Under the pieces are notes generated by a model, which was not told the DNA's origin, did not search any database, and saw only the letters and a list, made by a program, of their open reading frames with translations. The position numbers and the translations under genes are program-made. A stretch of 64,000 nt of DNA from Halorubrum alkaliphilum (lineage in GTDB: Archaea > Halobacteriota > Halobacteria > Halobacteriales > Haloferacaceae), in NCBI RefSeq assembly GCF_017873815.1, contig NZ_JAGGKQ010000002.1:167616-231615 (forward strand). Reading direction: 5' to 3'. Within the stretch, counting starts at the first letter, position 1. Each line of letters begins with the position of its first letter. This document shows, one piece after another, positions 26,106 to 35,124 of this stretch.

Positions 26106-27512
26106 ATGGTCGAGCTACCGGATCGCGTCGTCGGCGACGCACGCACGAGCGACTTCGGATGGGCGCTGTTGACCGACCTGACCGACATCGGCAACCGGAT
26201 GGCCGGATCGGCCGGGGAGCGACGCGGGGCGGAGCGCGTCGTCGACGCGTACGAGGCGGCGGGGCTGCGGAACGCCGGCCTCGTCGAGTTCGAGATCCCG
26301 GGGTGGTGGCGCGGCGACTCCGCGCTCTCGGTGTCCGGGCCGGTCGAGCGCCGGCACGACGGCAGCCACGAGACGGTCGCGCTGCCGGGCACGCCCGCGG
26401 GCGACGTGACGGCCCCGCTCGTCGACGTCGGCGACGGCACCTACGAGGAATTCGAGGCCGCGGGCGACGAGTTGGAGGGAGCGATCGCGATGGCCTCCTC
26501 GCGGACGCCCGACTCGCACGATCGGTGGCTCCACCGCATGGAGAAGTACGTCAACGCGGCCGAACACGGCGCGGTCGGCTTCGTCTTCCGGAACCACATC
26601 GAGGGGTCGCTCCCGCCGACCGGCGAGATCGGTTACCACAACCGCCCCGGTCCGATCCCCGCTGTCGGCGTGAGCAAGGAGGTCGGCGAGCGCCTCGCCC
26701 GGCTCGCGGCGAAGACGGACGGGGAAGCCGAGCGGGGTGCGGGGGACGGGTCCCGACCCGAGATCACGATCGAGGTCGACTGCCGGAACGAGCCGACGAC
26801 CTCGGTGAACGCGGTGGCGGACGTCGGCCCGGACACCGACGAAGCCGTCCTGCTCACCGCCCACGTCGACGCCCACGACGTGAGCGACGGCGCGAACGAC
26901 AACGGCGCGGGCTCCGCGCTCGTCGCCGAGGTCGGTCGGCTCCTCGGCACCGTCGAGGACGACCTCGACACTCGGGTCCGACTGGTCACCTTCGGCTCCG
27001 AGGAGATCGGGCTGTGGGGCGCGTATCACACCGCGGAGACGACGCCGAAGGAGGAGATCGAGTGCGTGGTCAACCTCGACGGGGCCTGCTCCTCGCGCGA
27101 TCTCCGCGTCGGAACCAACGGCTTCGAGGGGATGGCGGAGACGTTCGAGGCGGTCGCCGACGCGTTCGCGACCCCGATCTCGACCGGCGAGACGATCTCG
27201 CCGCACGGCGACCAGTGGGCGTTCGTTCAGGAGGGGATCCCCGCGGTGATGGCGTCGACGAGTTCGGACGGGTCGGGCCGGGGCTGGGGCCACACCCACG
27301 CGGACACCCTCGACAAGCTCGACCCCCGTGACCTCCGTGAGGTGGCGACGCTGGTCGCCGAGGCGACCTACCGGTTCGCGACGGACGGAACGAAGGGAAC
27401 GGAGCGACCGACCGTCGAGCATCGCTCGCGCGAGTCGATCCGCGACGCGATCGACGAGAGATACGAACGAGAGCTCAAAACCGGTGGTCGGTGGCCCTAC
27501 GGGAACGACTAG
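26106..27512 (+). CDS. M28 family zinc metallopeptidase
   Basis: This 468-residue aminopeptidase-like protein has no signal peptide. Metal ligands and the catalytic site can be followed: TAHVDAHDVSDGANDNG near residue 258 (His and bridging Asp), the catalytic Glu pair in FGSEEIGLWGAYH near residue 303, VVNLDGACS, and the last His in GHTHADTLDKLD near residue 400. A protease-associated-type domain lies in residues 100-215. It probably removes N-terminal residues from peptides in the cytosol. It stands alone after repeat copy B. Confidence 0.9.
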   Translation: MVELPDRVVGDARTSDFGWALLTDLTDIGNRMAGSAGERRGAERVVDAYEAAGLRNAGLVEFEIPGWWRGDSALSVSGPVERRHDGSHETVALPGTPAGDVTAPLVDVGDGTYEEFEAAGDELEGAIAMASSRTPDSHDRWLHRMEKYVNAAEHGAVGFVFRNHIEGSLPPTGEIGYHNRPGPIPAVGVSKEVGERLARLAAKTDGEAERGAGDGSRPEITIEVDCRNEPTTSVNAVADVGPDTDEAVLLTAHVDAHDVSDGANDNGAGSALVAEVGRLLGTVEDDLDTRVRLVTFGSEEIGLWGAYHTAETTPKEEIECVVNLDGACSSRDLRVGTNGFEGMAETFEAVADAFATPISTGETISPHGDQWAFVQEGIPAVMASTSSDGSGRGWGHTHADTLDKLDPRDLREVATLVAEATYRFATDGTKGTERPTVEHRSRESIRDAIDERYERELKTGGRWPYGND

Positions 27513-27810
27513 CGCGTTGAGACCCGACGACTGGCGCGTCGAGAGTCGGAATAACGGAACGGTAGGGATCGACGCTCATCGGGAGCAGCGGCCCGGGAAG
27601 CGCCGATCGCGTGTATTCGGGCAGTCCGGTTCGGTCCCGGGTGGGGTCACGCGTCGTGTCGCGGCAACGCGATCGGAACCGAGATCGCTTGCCCTGAAAG
27701 TCGTTCAACGATCGTAGTATAAGTATTTTGTTCTCGCTCTTGCCTGTCGGGAATCGTCTCCGATCGGCCCGGTCGTCGACCTCGACGGCGTGTTCAGTCC
27801 CGAAGTGTGC

Positions 27811-28776
27811 TCAGTCACGGAGCGTCTCTACGTCCGTCCGCGTCGGAAGCGCGCTCATCGCGCCCGCCTCGGTGGTCGACAGCGCCGCCACCGCGTTCGC
27901 GAAACCGAGCGCGTCGCGGAGGGGCTCGCCGCCCGCCAGCGACCAGATCGCGCCCGCAGTGAAGGCGTCGCCCGCGCCGGTCGTGTCGGCCGCCTCGACG
28001 TCGTATCCGCCGTGTTCGACGACGAGCGCCGTATCGGTCGGGTTCCACGGGGCCTCCGGGGTCGACCGGGCGAGCGCGCCGTCGGAACCGCGGGTGACCA
28101 AGGCGGTGTGAGGGCCCTGCTCGCAGATCGAGCCGGCCAGTCCGGCAGCGTCGCGGTCGTCTCCGTCGAGGACTCCCGTTTCGAGGAGATCCTCCGCGGT
28201 CGCCTTGACTACGTCGACGAGGCCGAGCGCCCGCCGACAGTGCTCGACGAACTCGCCCTCGTCGAACAGTTCGGGGCGGGCGTTGGGGTCGAACGAGACG
28301 GTTGCTCCCGCCTTCCCGGCTCGCTCCAACAGATCCAGCGTCGCCGTCCGGCTCGGGTCGTCCGCGAGCGTCACCCCGCCGCCGTGAACCCACTCGACCC
28401 CCGCGATCGTTTCGTCGGCGATGTCGTCGGCTCGCATCCGCGTATCCGCGGTCCCGTTCCGGTGGAAACTGAACGACCGCTCGGCGTCGGGGTCGAGGCT
28501 CACGAACGCCAGCGTCGTGGCCGCGTCCGGGTCCCGCTCGATCAGGTCGGGTCGGACTCCGTTCTCCGAGAGCGTGTTCGCCAGATGGTCGCCGAACGGG
28601 TCCGTCGAGAGACGAGTCCGGAACAGCGGCGGCTCGCCGAGACGTGCGAGTCCGACCGCGACGTTCGCGGGCGCGCCACCCGCGCGTCGGTGGAAGGTTT
28701 CGGTATCGCCGAGCGAGCGCTCGCCCTCCGGGATGAAGTCGATGAGCGCCTCTCCGACCACGAGGACATCGGTCAT
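27811..28776 (-). CDS. PfkB family sugar kinase (fructokinase-like)
   Basis: This 321-residue ribokinase-fold kinase starts MTDVLVVGEALIDFIPEG. The substrate-side motif RAGGAPANVAVGLARLG near residue 32 resembles fructokinases. The ATP-side signature DTTGAGDAFTAGAI near residue 260 carries the catalytic Asp. It phosphorylates a sugar with ATP; fructose or 2-keto-3-deoxygluconate are the main candidates. About 300 bases without a recognisable gene lie downstream (27513-27810), holding one isolated TATA-like GTATAAGTATTTT near 27717. Confidence 0.88.
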   Translation of the reverse strand: MTDVLVVGEALIDFIPEGERSLGDTETFHRRAGGAPANVAVGLARLGEPPLFRTRLSTDPFGDHLANTLSENGVRPDLIERDPDAATTLAFVSLDPDAERSFSFHRNGTADTRMRADDIADETIAGVEWVHGGGVTLADDPSRTATLDLLERAGKAGATVSFDPNARPELFDEGEFVEHCRRALGLVDVVKATAEDLLETGVLDGDDRDAAGLAGSICEQGPHTALVTRGSDGALARSTPEAPWNPTDTALVVEHGGYDVEAADTTGAGDAFTAGAIWSLAGGEPLRDALGFANAVAALSTTEAGAMSALPTRTDVETLRD

Positions 28777-28831
28777 GAGGGTATCTCCGTCGGAACCCAC
28801 AAAGACGGTTCGGGTCCGCCCGCCGGGATCG

Positions 28832-29050
28832 CTACTCGACGACGTCGTTTCCGACCTCGTCGCCCGACTCCTCGCCGTCACACACTCCGAGGGGGAGGTC
28901 GATCGAGTCCGGAGCGTCTGGGTCGTGTCCCTGATACACGTCCTCGATCAGTCGCGCGACGAGGACGTCGGGGGACAGACCGCGTGCGGCCGCGAGCGCC
29001 TCGAGCCGTTCGTACTGCTCGGCCGGGATCGATACCGGAACGTCGTTCAT
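28832..29050 (-). CDS. Small ribbon-helix-helix-like protein
   Basis: The 72-residue product has a short strand MNDVPVSIP, then helix QYERLEALAAARG and LSPDVLVARLIEDVY. This is the pattern of an Arc/CopG ribbon-helix-helix DNA-binding fold, followed by an acidic tail. Its stop lies 55 bases before the PfkB kinase start, so it could be cotranscribed with it and might regulate it. Confidence 0.65.
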   Translation of the reverse strand: MNDVPVSIPAEQYERLEALAAARGLSPDVLVARLIEDVYQGHDPDAPDSIDLPLGVCDGEESGDEVGNDVVE

Positions 29051-29122
29051 ACGCTGGCTGCGAGGCGGAGCTACAAAAACGTTCTCGCGCTGAAACGAGA
29101 ACGAACGGGGAGTCGGGTCCGC

Positions 29123-29809
29123 TCAGACCTCGAGACGGTCGACGATCCCGTTCATCACGGTCGACTCCGCTCGCGAGAGATGCTCCCAGACCGTCGTCGA
29201 TGCGAGCCCGATCTCCTCGGCGACGGCCTCGATCCCGACGTTCCCCCCATGGTCGTAGTAGCCCATCGCGACCGCGGTCGCGAGGACCTCACGCTGGCGC
29301 GGCGTGAGGTCCTCCAGGAACCGCGCGGACGACAGCCGCGGCGGGCGCTCGATGCTCTCCAACTCGACGTTGCGGGCGAGTGCGACGTCGTTGCCGCCGC
29401 GTTCGAGCCCGTCGATGACCGCCGAGAGGTCGTCGTCCGCCCGGACGTACACCGTCCAGCGCTCGACCCCGGCGGAGATGGTCGTCCCCGTCCGGTAGTG
29501 GACTCCCATCCCGGAGAGTCGGTCGCCGATCCCCTCCCACTCGCCGGCGTCGATGTCGATCGCGACGTAGAGGTGATCCCGAGTCACCGGCGAGAGCGGC
29601 TCGGCCCGGATCACCGCGTCGGCCTCGCGAAACGCGTCGAGAAACCCCTGTATCGACTCCGTCGGGCCCCGAAGCTCGACGATCCGTCTCCGTTCGTCGT
29701 CGCGGCCGGTCATCGACGAGACCGACCGCATCGTCACGTCGGGAAACCGGGCGCTGGCCGCACACTCCGGTCCGTCGCGATGTCGGATCCGGAACGTTAC
29801 CTCTCGCAT
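29123..29809 (-). CDS. Bacterio-opsin activator (Bat)-type HTH regulator
   Basis: This 228-residue regulator has a Bat-like N-terminal domain with beta-rich structure (residues 1-150) and a C-terminal HTH_10 domain, LTPRQREVLATAVAMGYYD followed by IEAVAEEIGLASTTVWEHLSRAE. This is the standard haloarchaeal one-component regulator without PAS or GAF sensor. The ATG at 29809 gives the conserved MREVTFRIRH start. It follows the LLM oxidoreductase gene on the same strand by 80 bases. Confidence 0.88.
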   Translation of the reverse strand: MREVTFRIRHRDGPECAASARFPDVTMRSVSSMTGRDDERRRIVELRGPTESIQGFLDAFREADAVIRAEPLSPVTRDHLYVAIDIDAGEWEGIGDRLSGMGVHYRTGTTISAGVERWTVYVRADDDLSAVIDGLERGGNDVALARNVELESIERPPRLSSARFLEDLTPRQREVLATAVAMGYYDHGGNVGIEAVAEEIGLASTTVWEHLSRAESTVMNGIVDRLEV

Positions 29810-29889
29810 GCGCTTATGAAGGTGGGTAGGGAACAAACCCGTTGCGGCCGGCGGGCGGCGTGACCGGTCGCCCGCTCACTCGCCGAGCA

Positions 29890-30810
29890 TCATCCGTCGA
29901 TCACCTCGTCCGCGAACGTCGTCATCGCGGTCTCCGGGTCGTCGCCGTCGAGTCCGACGATGACGTGATCGAGGCCGTACTCCTCCAGTCGCCGGAAGTA
30001 CTCCCGGAACCACTCGACGCCCGCGTGATACCCGAGATGCCGGTGTTCGGGGTCGGCGGTCGGGTCCGCCGCGAGCTCGACTCTGACGGCGATGGTGAAC
30101 GGCTTCCCCGTCGTGAGCGTCCGCCAGCGGTCGAGATACGTTTCGAGCGTGTCCTCCGGCAGGTGATAGAAGAGCCAGCCGTCGCCGTGTTCGGCGATCC
30201 ACTCCGTCGACTGGCGGGCGTTGCCCGTCGGCAACAGCGGCAGCGACCCGGTCGTCGGCTTCGGGAGCACGTCGAGGTCGCCGCCGAGCGCCCCCCAGTC
30301 GCCGGTAACCTCGGGAAACTCTTCGCGCCAGATCGCCCGGATCGCCTCGACACGCTCGCGGAACGCCGCCCCGTGATCCGCATCGGCGACGCCGAAGGCG
30401 GCGTATTCCGGGTCGCGGTCCCCCGAGGCGATCCCGAGGACCAGCCGTCCGTCCGAGAGCCGGTCGACCGTCGCGGCCGATTTCGCGACGTGGATCGGGT
30501 GACGCAGCGGGAGGACGACGCTCGACGTGCCCAAGGCGACCTCGTCGGTGTGAGCGGCGACGTGTGAGAGCAGCGGCCACGTGTCGAAGGCCCCGCCGGC
30601 GTCGCCGAACCGCGGCCAGTAGGTCGGAACGTCCCGGGCCCAGAGCCCGTCGAAGCCGACCGACTCGGCGTGTCGAGCGAGTCGAACCTCCTCGGTCGGG
30701 TCCGGCGTCGACTCCGACTCGCCGGTGAGCGGAAACCCGACGCCGAACGTCAGTCCGTCGCCCTCGAAGAGTCGGCGGTACCCCCGGTTCTCGTGGTCCC
30801 GATCGGTCAT
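29890..30810 (-). CDS. LLM class (luciferase-like) flavin oxidoreductase
   Basis: This 306-residue TIM-barrel protein has typical luciferase-like segments: ARHAESVGFDGLWARDVP, VALGTSSVVLPLRHPIHVAKSAATVD, and GRLVLGIASGDRDPEY. Such enzymes use reduced FMN or coenzyme F420 to oxidise small molecules, and F420 is common in haloarchaea. The substrate is unknown. The downstream Bat-type regulator may control it. Confidence 0.87.
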   Translation of the reverse strand: MTDRDHENRGYRRLFEGDGLTFGVGFPLTGESESTPDPTEEVRLARHAESVGFDGLWARDVPTYWPRFGDAGGAFDTWPLLSHVAAHTDEVALGTSSVVLPLRHPIHVAKSAATVDRLSDGRLVLGIASGDRDPEYAAFGVADADHGAAFRERVEAIRAIWREEFPEVTGDWGALGGDLDVLPKPTTGSLPLLPTGNARQSTEWIAEHGDGWLFYHLPEDTLETYLDRWRTLTTGKPFTIAVRVELAADPTADPEHRHLGYHAGVEWFREYFRRLEEYGLDHVIVGLDGDDPETAMTTFADEVIDG

Positions 30811-30961
30811 CGTCGCTCCTTCGGTCGCGACGCGTATCGGTCCTCGGGTATCGGATCGGCCGGGTCGACCGAGTCGGCTCGAGCCGACCGAATGAACCCG
30901 GCGTCGACGTGTTGGCCCCCTGCCGTGCGTTTATGCGACTGCGCCGGCAACACCGACGTGG

Positions 30962-31525
30962 ATGCCGGAACAGCCCTCCCGCGAGGAACCGTCGGTCGCT
31001 GCCGACCACGGGAGCCGAACCGTGGATGAGTCTGTCGAACCCGCGGTAGACGAGTCTCCCGTCGACGAGACCCTCAAACGTCGGCTTCGGGAGGCGTACC
31101 TCAACGACGAGGAGGACGAACTGGTGGTCACGGCGGTTCGGATCGAGGGCGACGAGGCGGTGGTCGAGACCCGGCTCCCACACGGGGAGGCGACACATAC
31201 CGAGCGGTTCGACGCGCCGAAAAGCGGGTCTTTAGAGGAGTGTGCGGAGTTTCTGCGGTTCCTCGATTTCGCTGGTGTCTCGCCGCTGGACCTCGACGAA
31301 CTCGTCGGCGCACGGCTGCCGGCGACCTACGATCCCGAGACGGGCTGGCGCGTCGCCGGAGAGTTTCGCGATGGCAACGTGAACGCCACCGAGAGAACCG
31401 GGATCGCCGCGGCGGCGAGTCGATCGGTCGAGTGGATGCGGACCTATCGTGACTGGCTGATCGTGCTGCTTCTCGTCGGCGGAGAGCTACTGTTCGTCGT
31501 GGTCCTCATCGTGGTTTTTGGTTGA
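30962..31525 (+). CDS. Hypothetical protein with C-terminal membrane anchor
   Basis: The 187-residue protein has a hydrophilic acidic body and one strong membrane helix at the extreme C terminus (DWLIVLLLVGGELLFVVVLI), with only a few residues after it. It therefore looks like a tail-anchored membrane protein. It is convergent with the SLC13 transporter gene, with 24 bases between stops. No domain is recognised. Confidence 0.7.
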   Translation: MPEQPSREEPSVAADHGSRTVDESVEPAVDESPVDETLKRRLREAYLNDEEDELVVTAVRIEGDEAVVETRLPHGEATHTERFDAPKSGSLEECAEFLRFLDFAGVSPLDLDELVGARLPATYDPETGWRVAGEFRDGNVNATERTGIAAAASRSVEWMRTYRDWLIVLLLVGGELLFVVVLIVVFG

Positions 31526-31549
31526 TACGGTGAGGCTGGCCGGACCGAG

Positions 31550-33412
31550 TCACAGCCCCCAGATCCACACGACGCCGAGCGTGGTCACGACCGCGAGCAG
31601 GAACTGGAGTGGGGCACCCACCCGGAGGAAGTCGGTGAACCGGTAGCCGCCGGGACCGTACACCATGAGGTTCGTCTGGTAGCCGACGGGCGTCATGAAG
31701 GAGGTCGCCGACGCGAAGGTAACGACGAGCAGGAACGAGAACCCGCTGGCGTCGAGGCGGGCGGCCGCGTCGACCGCGACCGGGATCATCAACACGATCG
31801 TGGCCACCGGCGTGATCACGTTCGCGAGCAGCCCCGTCACCACGGAGAACAACAGCAACACGGCCACGAGCGGCAGGATCGTCGCGGTCGCGACGAGCGT
31901 CTCGGCGATGAGCGCCGCCCCGCCCGTCTCCTCCATCGCGAGCCCGAGCGGGATTACCCCGGCGAGGAGAAAGATGACGTTCCAGGAGACGGCGTCGTAG
32001 GCGTCCGCGGAGGAGAGACAGCCGGTGACGATCATCGCGAACACCCCACCCAACGCCGCGATCACGATCGGGAGGACGTCGAACGCCGCCAGCCCGACGA
32101 CGCCCCCCATGATCGCGACCGCGACGGGCGTCTTCGGCGAGAGCGGCGGGACCGCGTCGACCCCCTTTCCACCGTCGGAATCACTCGCCTCCAGCCGGTC
32201 GAGCGCGTCCTCGTCGAGCACGAACAGGTCGTCGCCGTCGGCGAAGTACTCGGTCGACTCGGGCGTCGTCTGGACTAAGAGGAGGTCCCCCGCGGCCAGC
32301 TCGACCTCGTGGAGGCCGGTCCGGATCAGCTCGCCCTCCCGGCGGATCGCGAGCACCTGCATCCCGTGGAACGTCGCGAGGCGAGCCTCGGAGAGGGTTT
32401 CTCCGACGTACGCGGACGTCTCCGGCACGACCGCCCGCCCGAGCCGATCCGCGGAGGGGGCGTCCGCGAACGTCTCCTCGGTCACCTCGCCGCGAGGGAC
32501 CCGATCGAGCCCCTGTCGTTTCAGGAAGCGGTTCACCGCCTCGCGCGCGCCGTTGACCACCAACACGTCGCCCGCCTGAAGCCGTTGATCGGTCTCGACC
32601 GCGAGGAACGCCTCCCCGTTCCGACGCAGTTGGAGCGGCGTAACCGGCGACTCGGTCCGGTCGTCGAGCTCGCCGAGGCCGAGCCCGACCGCGGGTGAGC
32701 CGGCCGGAACTCGAACCGTCGTAAGGTACTCCTCCAGGCCGAACTCCTCGACCAGGTCGGCGTCGGCCGGGATCCGCGCGGGAGTGAGCCAGCGACCGAC
32801 CGTCATGAGGTACGCGAGTCCCACCGCGAGGACGACGACCCCGAGCCCGGTGAACTCGAACATCCCGATCGGGCCACGGTCCAGCAGGGTGGCGGTAAAC
32901 TCGCTGGCGAGCAGGTTCGTGGAGGTCCCGATGAGCGTCAGCGTTCCGCCCAGTATCGCGGCATACGACAGTGGGAGGAGCAGTTTCGAGGGCGATACCC
33001 CGCTCTCTTTCGCGAGGTCCGTGATCATCGGGATAAAGACGGCGACCACCGGCGTGTTGTTGATGAACCCCGCGATCGGCCCCGTCGTCCCGATCGTCGC
33101 CGCCAGCGCGCGCGTCTCGCTCCCTCGGGCGAACCCGGCGAGCCGGATCCCGAGCCGCTGGACGAGCCCCGTTTGTCCGATCCCGGCGCTCAGCATGTAC
33201 ATCGCGACGATGGTGACCGTCGCGGTGTTGGCGAACCCCGAGATGGCCCCGCGCGCGCCGACGCCCGTCCACGGCTCCAAGGCCGCGAGTGCGACGACGA
33301 TCCCGATGGCAGTGACGTCGTTGGGGATGACCTCCGAGACGAACAGCACCAGCGCAACCCCGATCAGCGCGAACACGACGAGCGCGCCCGTCGAAACGCC
33401 GAAGACGACCAT
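31550..33412 (-). CDS. SLC13/DASS family anion permease with two TrkA-C domains
   Basis: This 620-residue integral membrane protein has hydrophobic helices in residues 1-200 and 410-620. These flank a cytosolic insert with two TrkA-C domains (about 215-295 and 315-395). This is the usual layout of SLC13-type permeases that import dicarboxylates, sulfate or similar anions with sodium. Conserved SNT-like residues appear in GPIAGFINNTPVV and LIGTSTNLLAS, with a second-half counterpart TPVGYQTNLMVYGPGGY. Substrate is not certain. The TrkA-C pair suggests ligand gating. Confidence 0.9.
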   Translation of the reverse strand: MVVFGVSTGALVVFALIGVALVLFVSEVIPNDVTAIGIVVALAALEPWTGVGARGAISGFANTATVTIVAMYMLSAGIGQTGLVQRLGIRLAGFARGSETRALAATIGTTGPIAGFINNTPVVAVFIPMITDLAKESGVSPSKLLLPLSYAAILGGTLTLIGTSTNLLASEFTATLLDRGPIGMFEFTGLGVVVLAVGLAYLMTVGRWLTPARIPADADLVEEFGLEEYLTTVRVPAGSPAVGLGLGELDDRTESPVTPLQLRRNGEAFLAVETDQRLQAGDVLVVNGAREAVNRFLKRQGLDRVPRGEVTEETFADAPSADRLGRAVVPETSAYVGETLSEARLATFHGMQVLAIRREGELIRTGLHEVELAAGDLLLVQTTPESTEYFADGDDLFVLDEDALDRLEASDSDGGKGVDAVPPLSPKTPVAVAIMGGVVGLAAFDVLPIVIAALGGVFAMIVTGCLSSADAYDAVSWNVIFLLAGVIPLGLAMEETGGAALIAETLVATATILPLVAVLLLFSVVTGLLANVITPVATIVLMIPVAVDAAARLDASGFSFLLVVTFASATSFMTPVGYQTNLMVYGPGGYRFTDFLRVGAPLQFLLAVVTTLGVVWIWGL

Positions 33413-33585
33413 GACGTACCCGACTCACCACCGTTATATATCCGTTCGCCTCTGAGCCGTTTCTCCGAGCAGGCTCCGCGAGGGTTCCGTTCACCTCTAG
33501 TTATAAACCGGTCTCGCGGTACGGATGGGTGTTTACAAACTATCAGCTGAGAAGCGGTCGCCTCGCCGCCCCAACGCGTCGAGTG

Positions 33586-33870
33586 TTACTGGATGTGGCC
33601 TTCACGGCGCAGCTGGTCGGCGTCCTCGTCGGTGTAGCGCCACTCGACGTTGGCCTTCTCGTCCTGCCACGACCACGGCTCCGCGAGGACGACGTCGCCC
33701 TCGTTAATCCACGTTCGATACTTCATGCGGCCCGGAATGCGGCCCAGTCGCGTCTCTCCGTCCACACACCGGAGGCGGACGTGATTGCCGCCGAGGTGCT
33801 CCGTCACGACGGCGAACACTTCGTCATCTGAGGGCATTCGGAGGTTCCGACGCCCGGATTCTTCGCTCAC
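33586..33870 (-). CDS. eif1A: Translation initiation factor aIF1A
   Basis: aIF1A binds the A site of the small subunit and helps place initiator tRNA. The 94-residue protein is an OB-fold with [22 protein letters not shown] at the core and a C-terminal helical part. A GTG at 33870 is the start: it gives the conserved (M)[16 protein letters not shown] beginning and lies about 26 bases after a minus-strand TATA box, CTTATACC, at 33893-33900. The upstream frame extension is non-coding. Confidence 0.95.
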   Translation of the reverse strand: MSEESGRRNLRMPSDDEVFAVVTEHLGGNHVRLRCVDGETRLGRIPGRMKYRTWINEGDVVLAEPWSWQDEKANVEWRYTDEDADQLRREGHIQ

Positions 33871-33892
33871 GTCGTTGGGTAGAACGTACGGC

Positions 33893-33900
33893 GGTATAAG
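33893..33900 (-). promoter_or_regulatory. TATA box of aIF1A deciding the GTG start
   Basis: The minus-strand sequence CTTATACC is placed so that transcription would begin at or next to the GTG at 33870. Confidence 0.65.
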
Positions 33901-33967
33901 TGATTTGAGACGCGGGCGAACGTGTCCCACGAGAGTCGTTCACGTGCCTCAAGTGATCGGGCCGACG

Positions 33968-34678
33968 CTACTCGGACGCGTCGCCGGCTCTGTCAAACCC
34001 GTCTCCGGCCCCGTCGAACGCGGCGTCGACCTGATCGAACGTCGCCGCCTCCTCGCCGGAGTTGTCGACGACGAGGTGGTCGGTGTCGATCCCGTCGAAC
34101 AGCTCCTTGAACCGGAGGTGGATGTCGAAGTCCGCGTCGCTGATGCCGTCCCGACGCTCGATTCGGCGTTTCACGATCGACTCCTCACATTCGACTTTTA
34201 CGAGTTCGAACCCGTCGGCGGCCTCGCTCGCCATCCGTCGAACGTCGCGACGGAAGCGCTCGTCCGCGAACGTGGCGTCGAGGACGACCGCGTCGCCGGC
34301 GGTAACCCGATCGCGAGCACGCGCCACCAACTCCTCGTAGACCGCGGCGGTCTCCTCGTCGGAGTAGGTCGGGTCCGGGAACAGTTCCTTCCGGATTACA
34401 TCCGTCCGGAGCACTCGCCCGTCGACGTGGTCGGCGACTCGACGTGCGACCGTCGTCTTCCCGACGCCGGGGAGCCCGCAGACGACGACGAGTACGCCAG
34501 CGGCAACCGTCTCCGCGCCAGCCGGGTTGCTGGCGGAGGGGTCGACCGCATCGCTGGCGGAGGGGTCGACCGCGTCGCTGGCGGCTGTGGTCGTTGGGGG
34601 TGGAGAAGCCTCCGTCGTTCCCGCGGTGGCCTCCGTCGTGCTCTGCTCGGGAGCGTCGGTCGCCTCACGGTCCGCCAT
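33968..34678 (-). CDS. P-loop kinase (AAA_33-like) with repeat-rich N terminus
   Basis: The 236-residue protein has Walker A GLPGVGKTTVARRVADH near residue 70, an RTDVIRKELFP segment after it and VVLDATFADERFRRDVRR, typical of small-molecule kinases related to gluconate kinase or polynucleotide kinase. The first 60 residues are low-complexity Thr/Ala/Ser/Pro with an 8-residue tandem repeat (SDAVDPSA). The substrate is not recognisable. Its stop lies 97 bases upstream of the aIF1A start on the same strand. Confidence 0.82.
   Translation of the reverse strand: MADREATDAPEQSTTEATAGTTEASPPPTTTAASDAVDPSASDAVDPSASNPAGAETVAAGVLVVVCGLPGVGKTTVARRVADHVDGRVLRTDVIRKELFPDPTYSDEETAAVYEELVARARDRVTAGDAVVLDATFADERFRRDVRRMASEAADGFELVKVECEESIVKRRIERRDGISDADFDIHLRFKELFDGIDTDHLVVDNSGEEAATFDQVDAAFDGAGDGFDRAGDASE
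34529..34584 (-). repeat. 24-bp tandem repeat inside the P-loop kinase gene
   Basis: Two near-identical 24-base units (34529-34552, 34553-34576) plus a third partial copy encode repeated SDAVDPSA. They lie in the disordered N terminus, so copy number may vary between strains. Confidence 0.85.
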
Positions 34679-34864
34679 CGGCACCTCGCCAGGGTTCGGC
34701 CGTCGGTCGCCCTCCGTGACTCATCCGGATCGAGAGTCCGGCGAGAGCTACATGAAACTTCCCCTCACGACGGACGCATGTGACCCCTGAACACGGCTGG
34801 TGGACCCCACGGAGGGGCCGGTTCGAGCGAAGCGTTCAAATCCCGTGGCGACGACGGTACGGGC

Positions 34865-34990
34865 ATGGAAAGCATCATTCTCGACGAGGACGACGAAGTG
34901 CTCGCCCCCGCGGTCGTGGTCGCGACGATCGCCCTGATCGGCGTGTTCGTCATCGGGCTCGTGTATCAATCGATCGGGCTCGTCATCTGA
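34865..34990 (+). CDS. Small single-helix membrane protein
   Basis: The 41-residue product starts MESIILDEDDEVLAPAV and then has one hydrophobic helix (VVVATIALIGVFVIGLVY). The acidic N terminus and hydrophobic body suggest a real halophilic micropeptide. It is divergent from the P-loop kinase gene. No clear TATA box was seen, so confidence is moderate. Confidence 0.55.
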   Translation: MESIILDEDDEVLAPAVVVATIALIGVFVIGLVYQSIGLVI

Positions 34991-35095
34991 GCGGGCCCCG
35001 TCGGTTCGGCCCCGACCAGCGACGGGTCGTGCGCGTGAACGTCGCGTTCGCCGACGCTCCCGTCCCGGCCGAGGCCGTTGCCCGAAGCGATGTCG

Positions 35096-35103
35096 CTTTT
35101 ATT
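35096..35103 (+). promoter_or_regulatory. TATA box of the carbonic anhydrase gene
   Basis: CTTTTATT lies about 26 bases before the ATG at 35125. Confidence 0.65.
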
Positions 35104-35124
35104 CTCGCGGCGAGGAGACGACGT

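Noticed and set aside
34826..34845. tRNA T-arm-like GCGTTCAAATCCCG
   Set aside because: The flanking five bases on each side do not pair and no D-arm or anticodon stem can be drawn before it.
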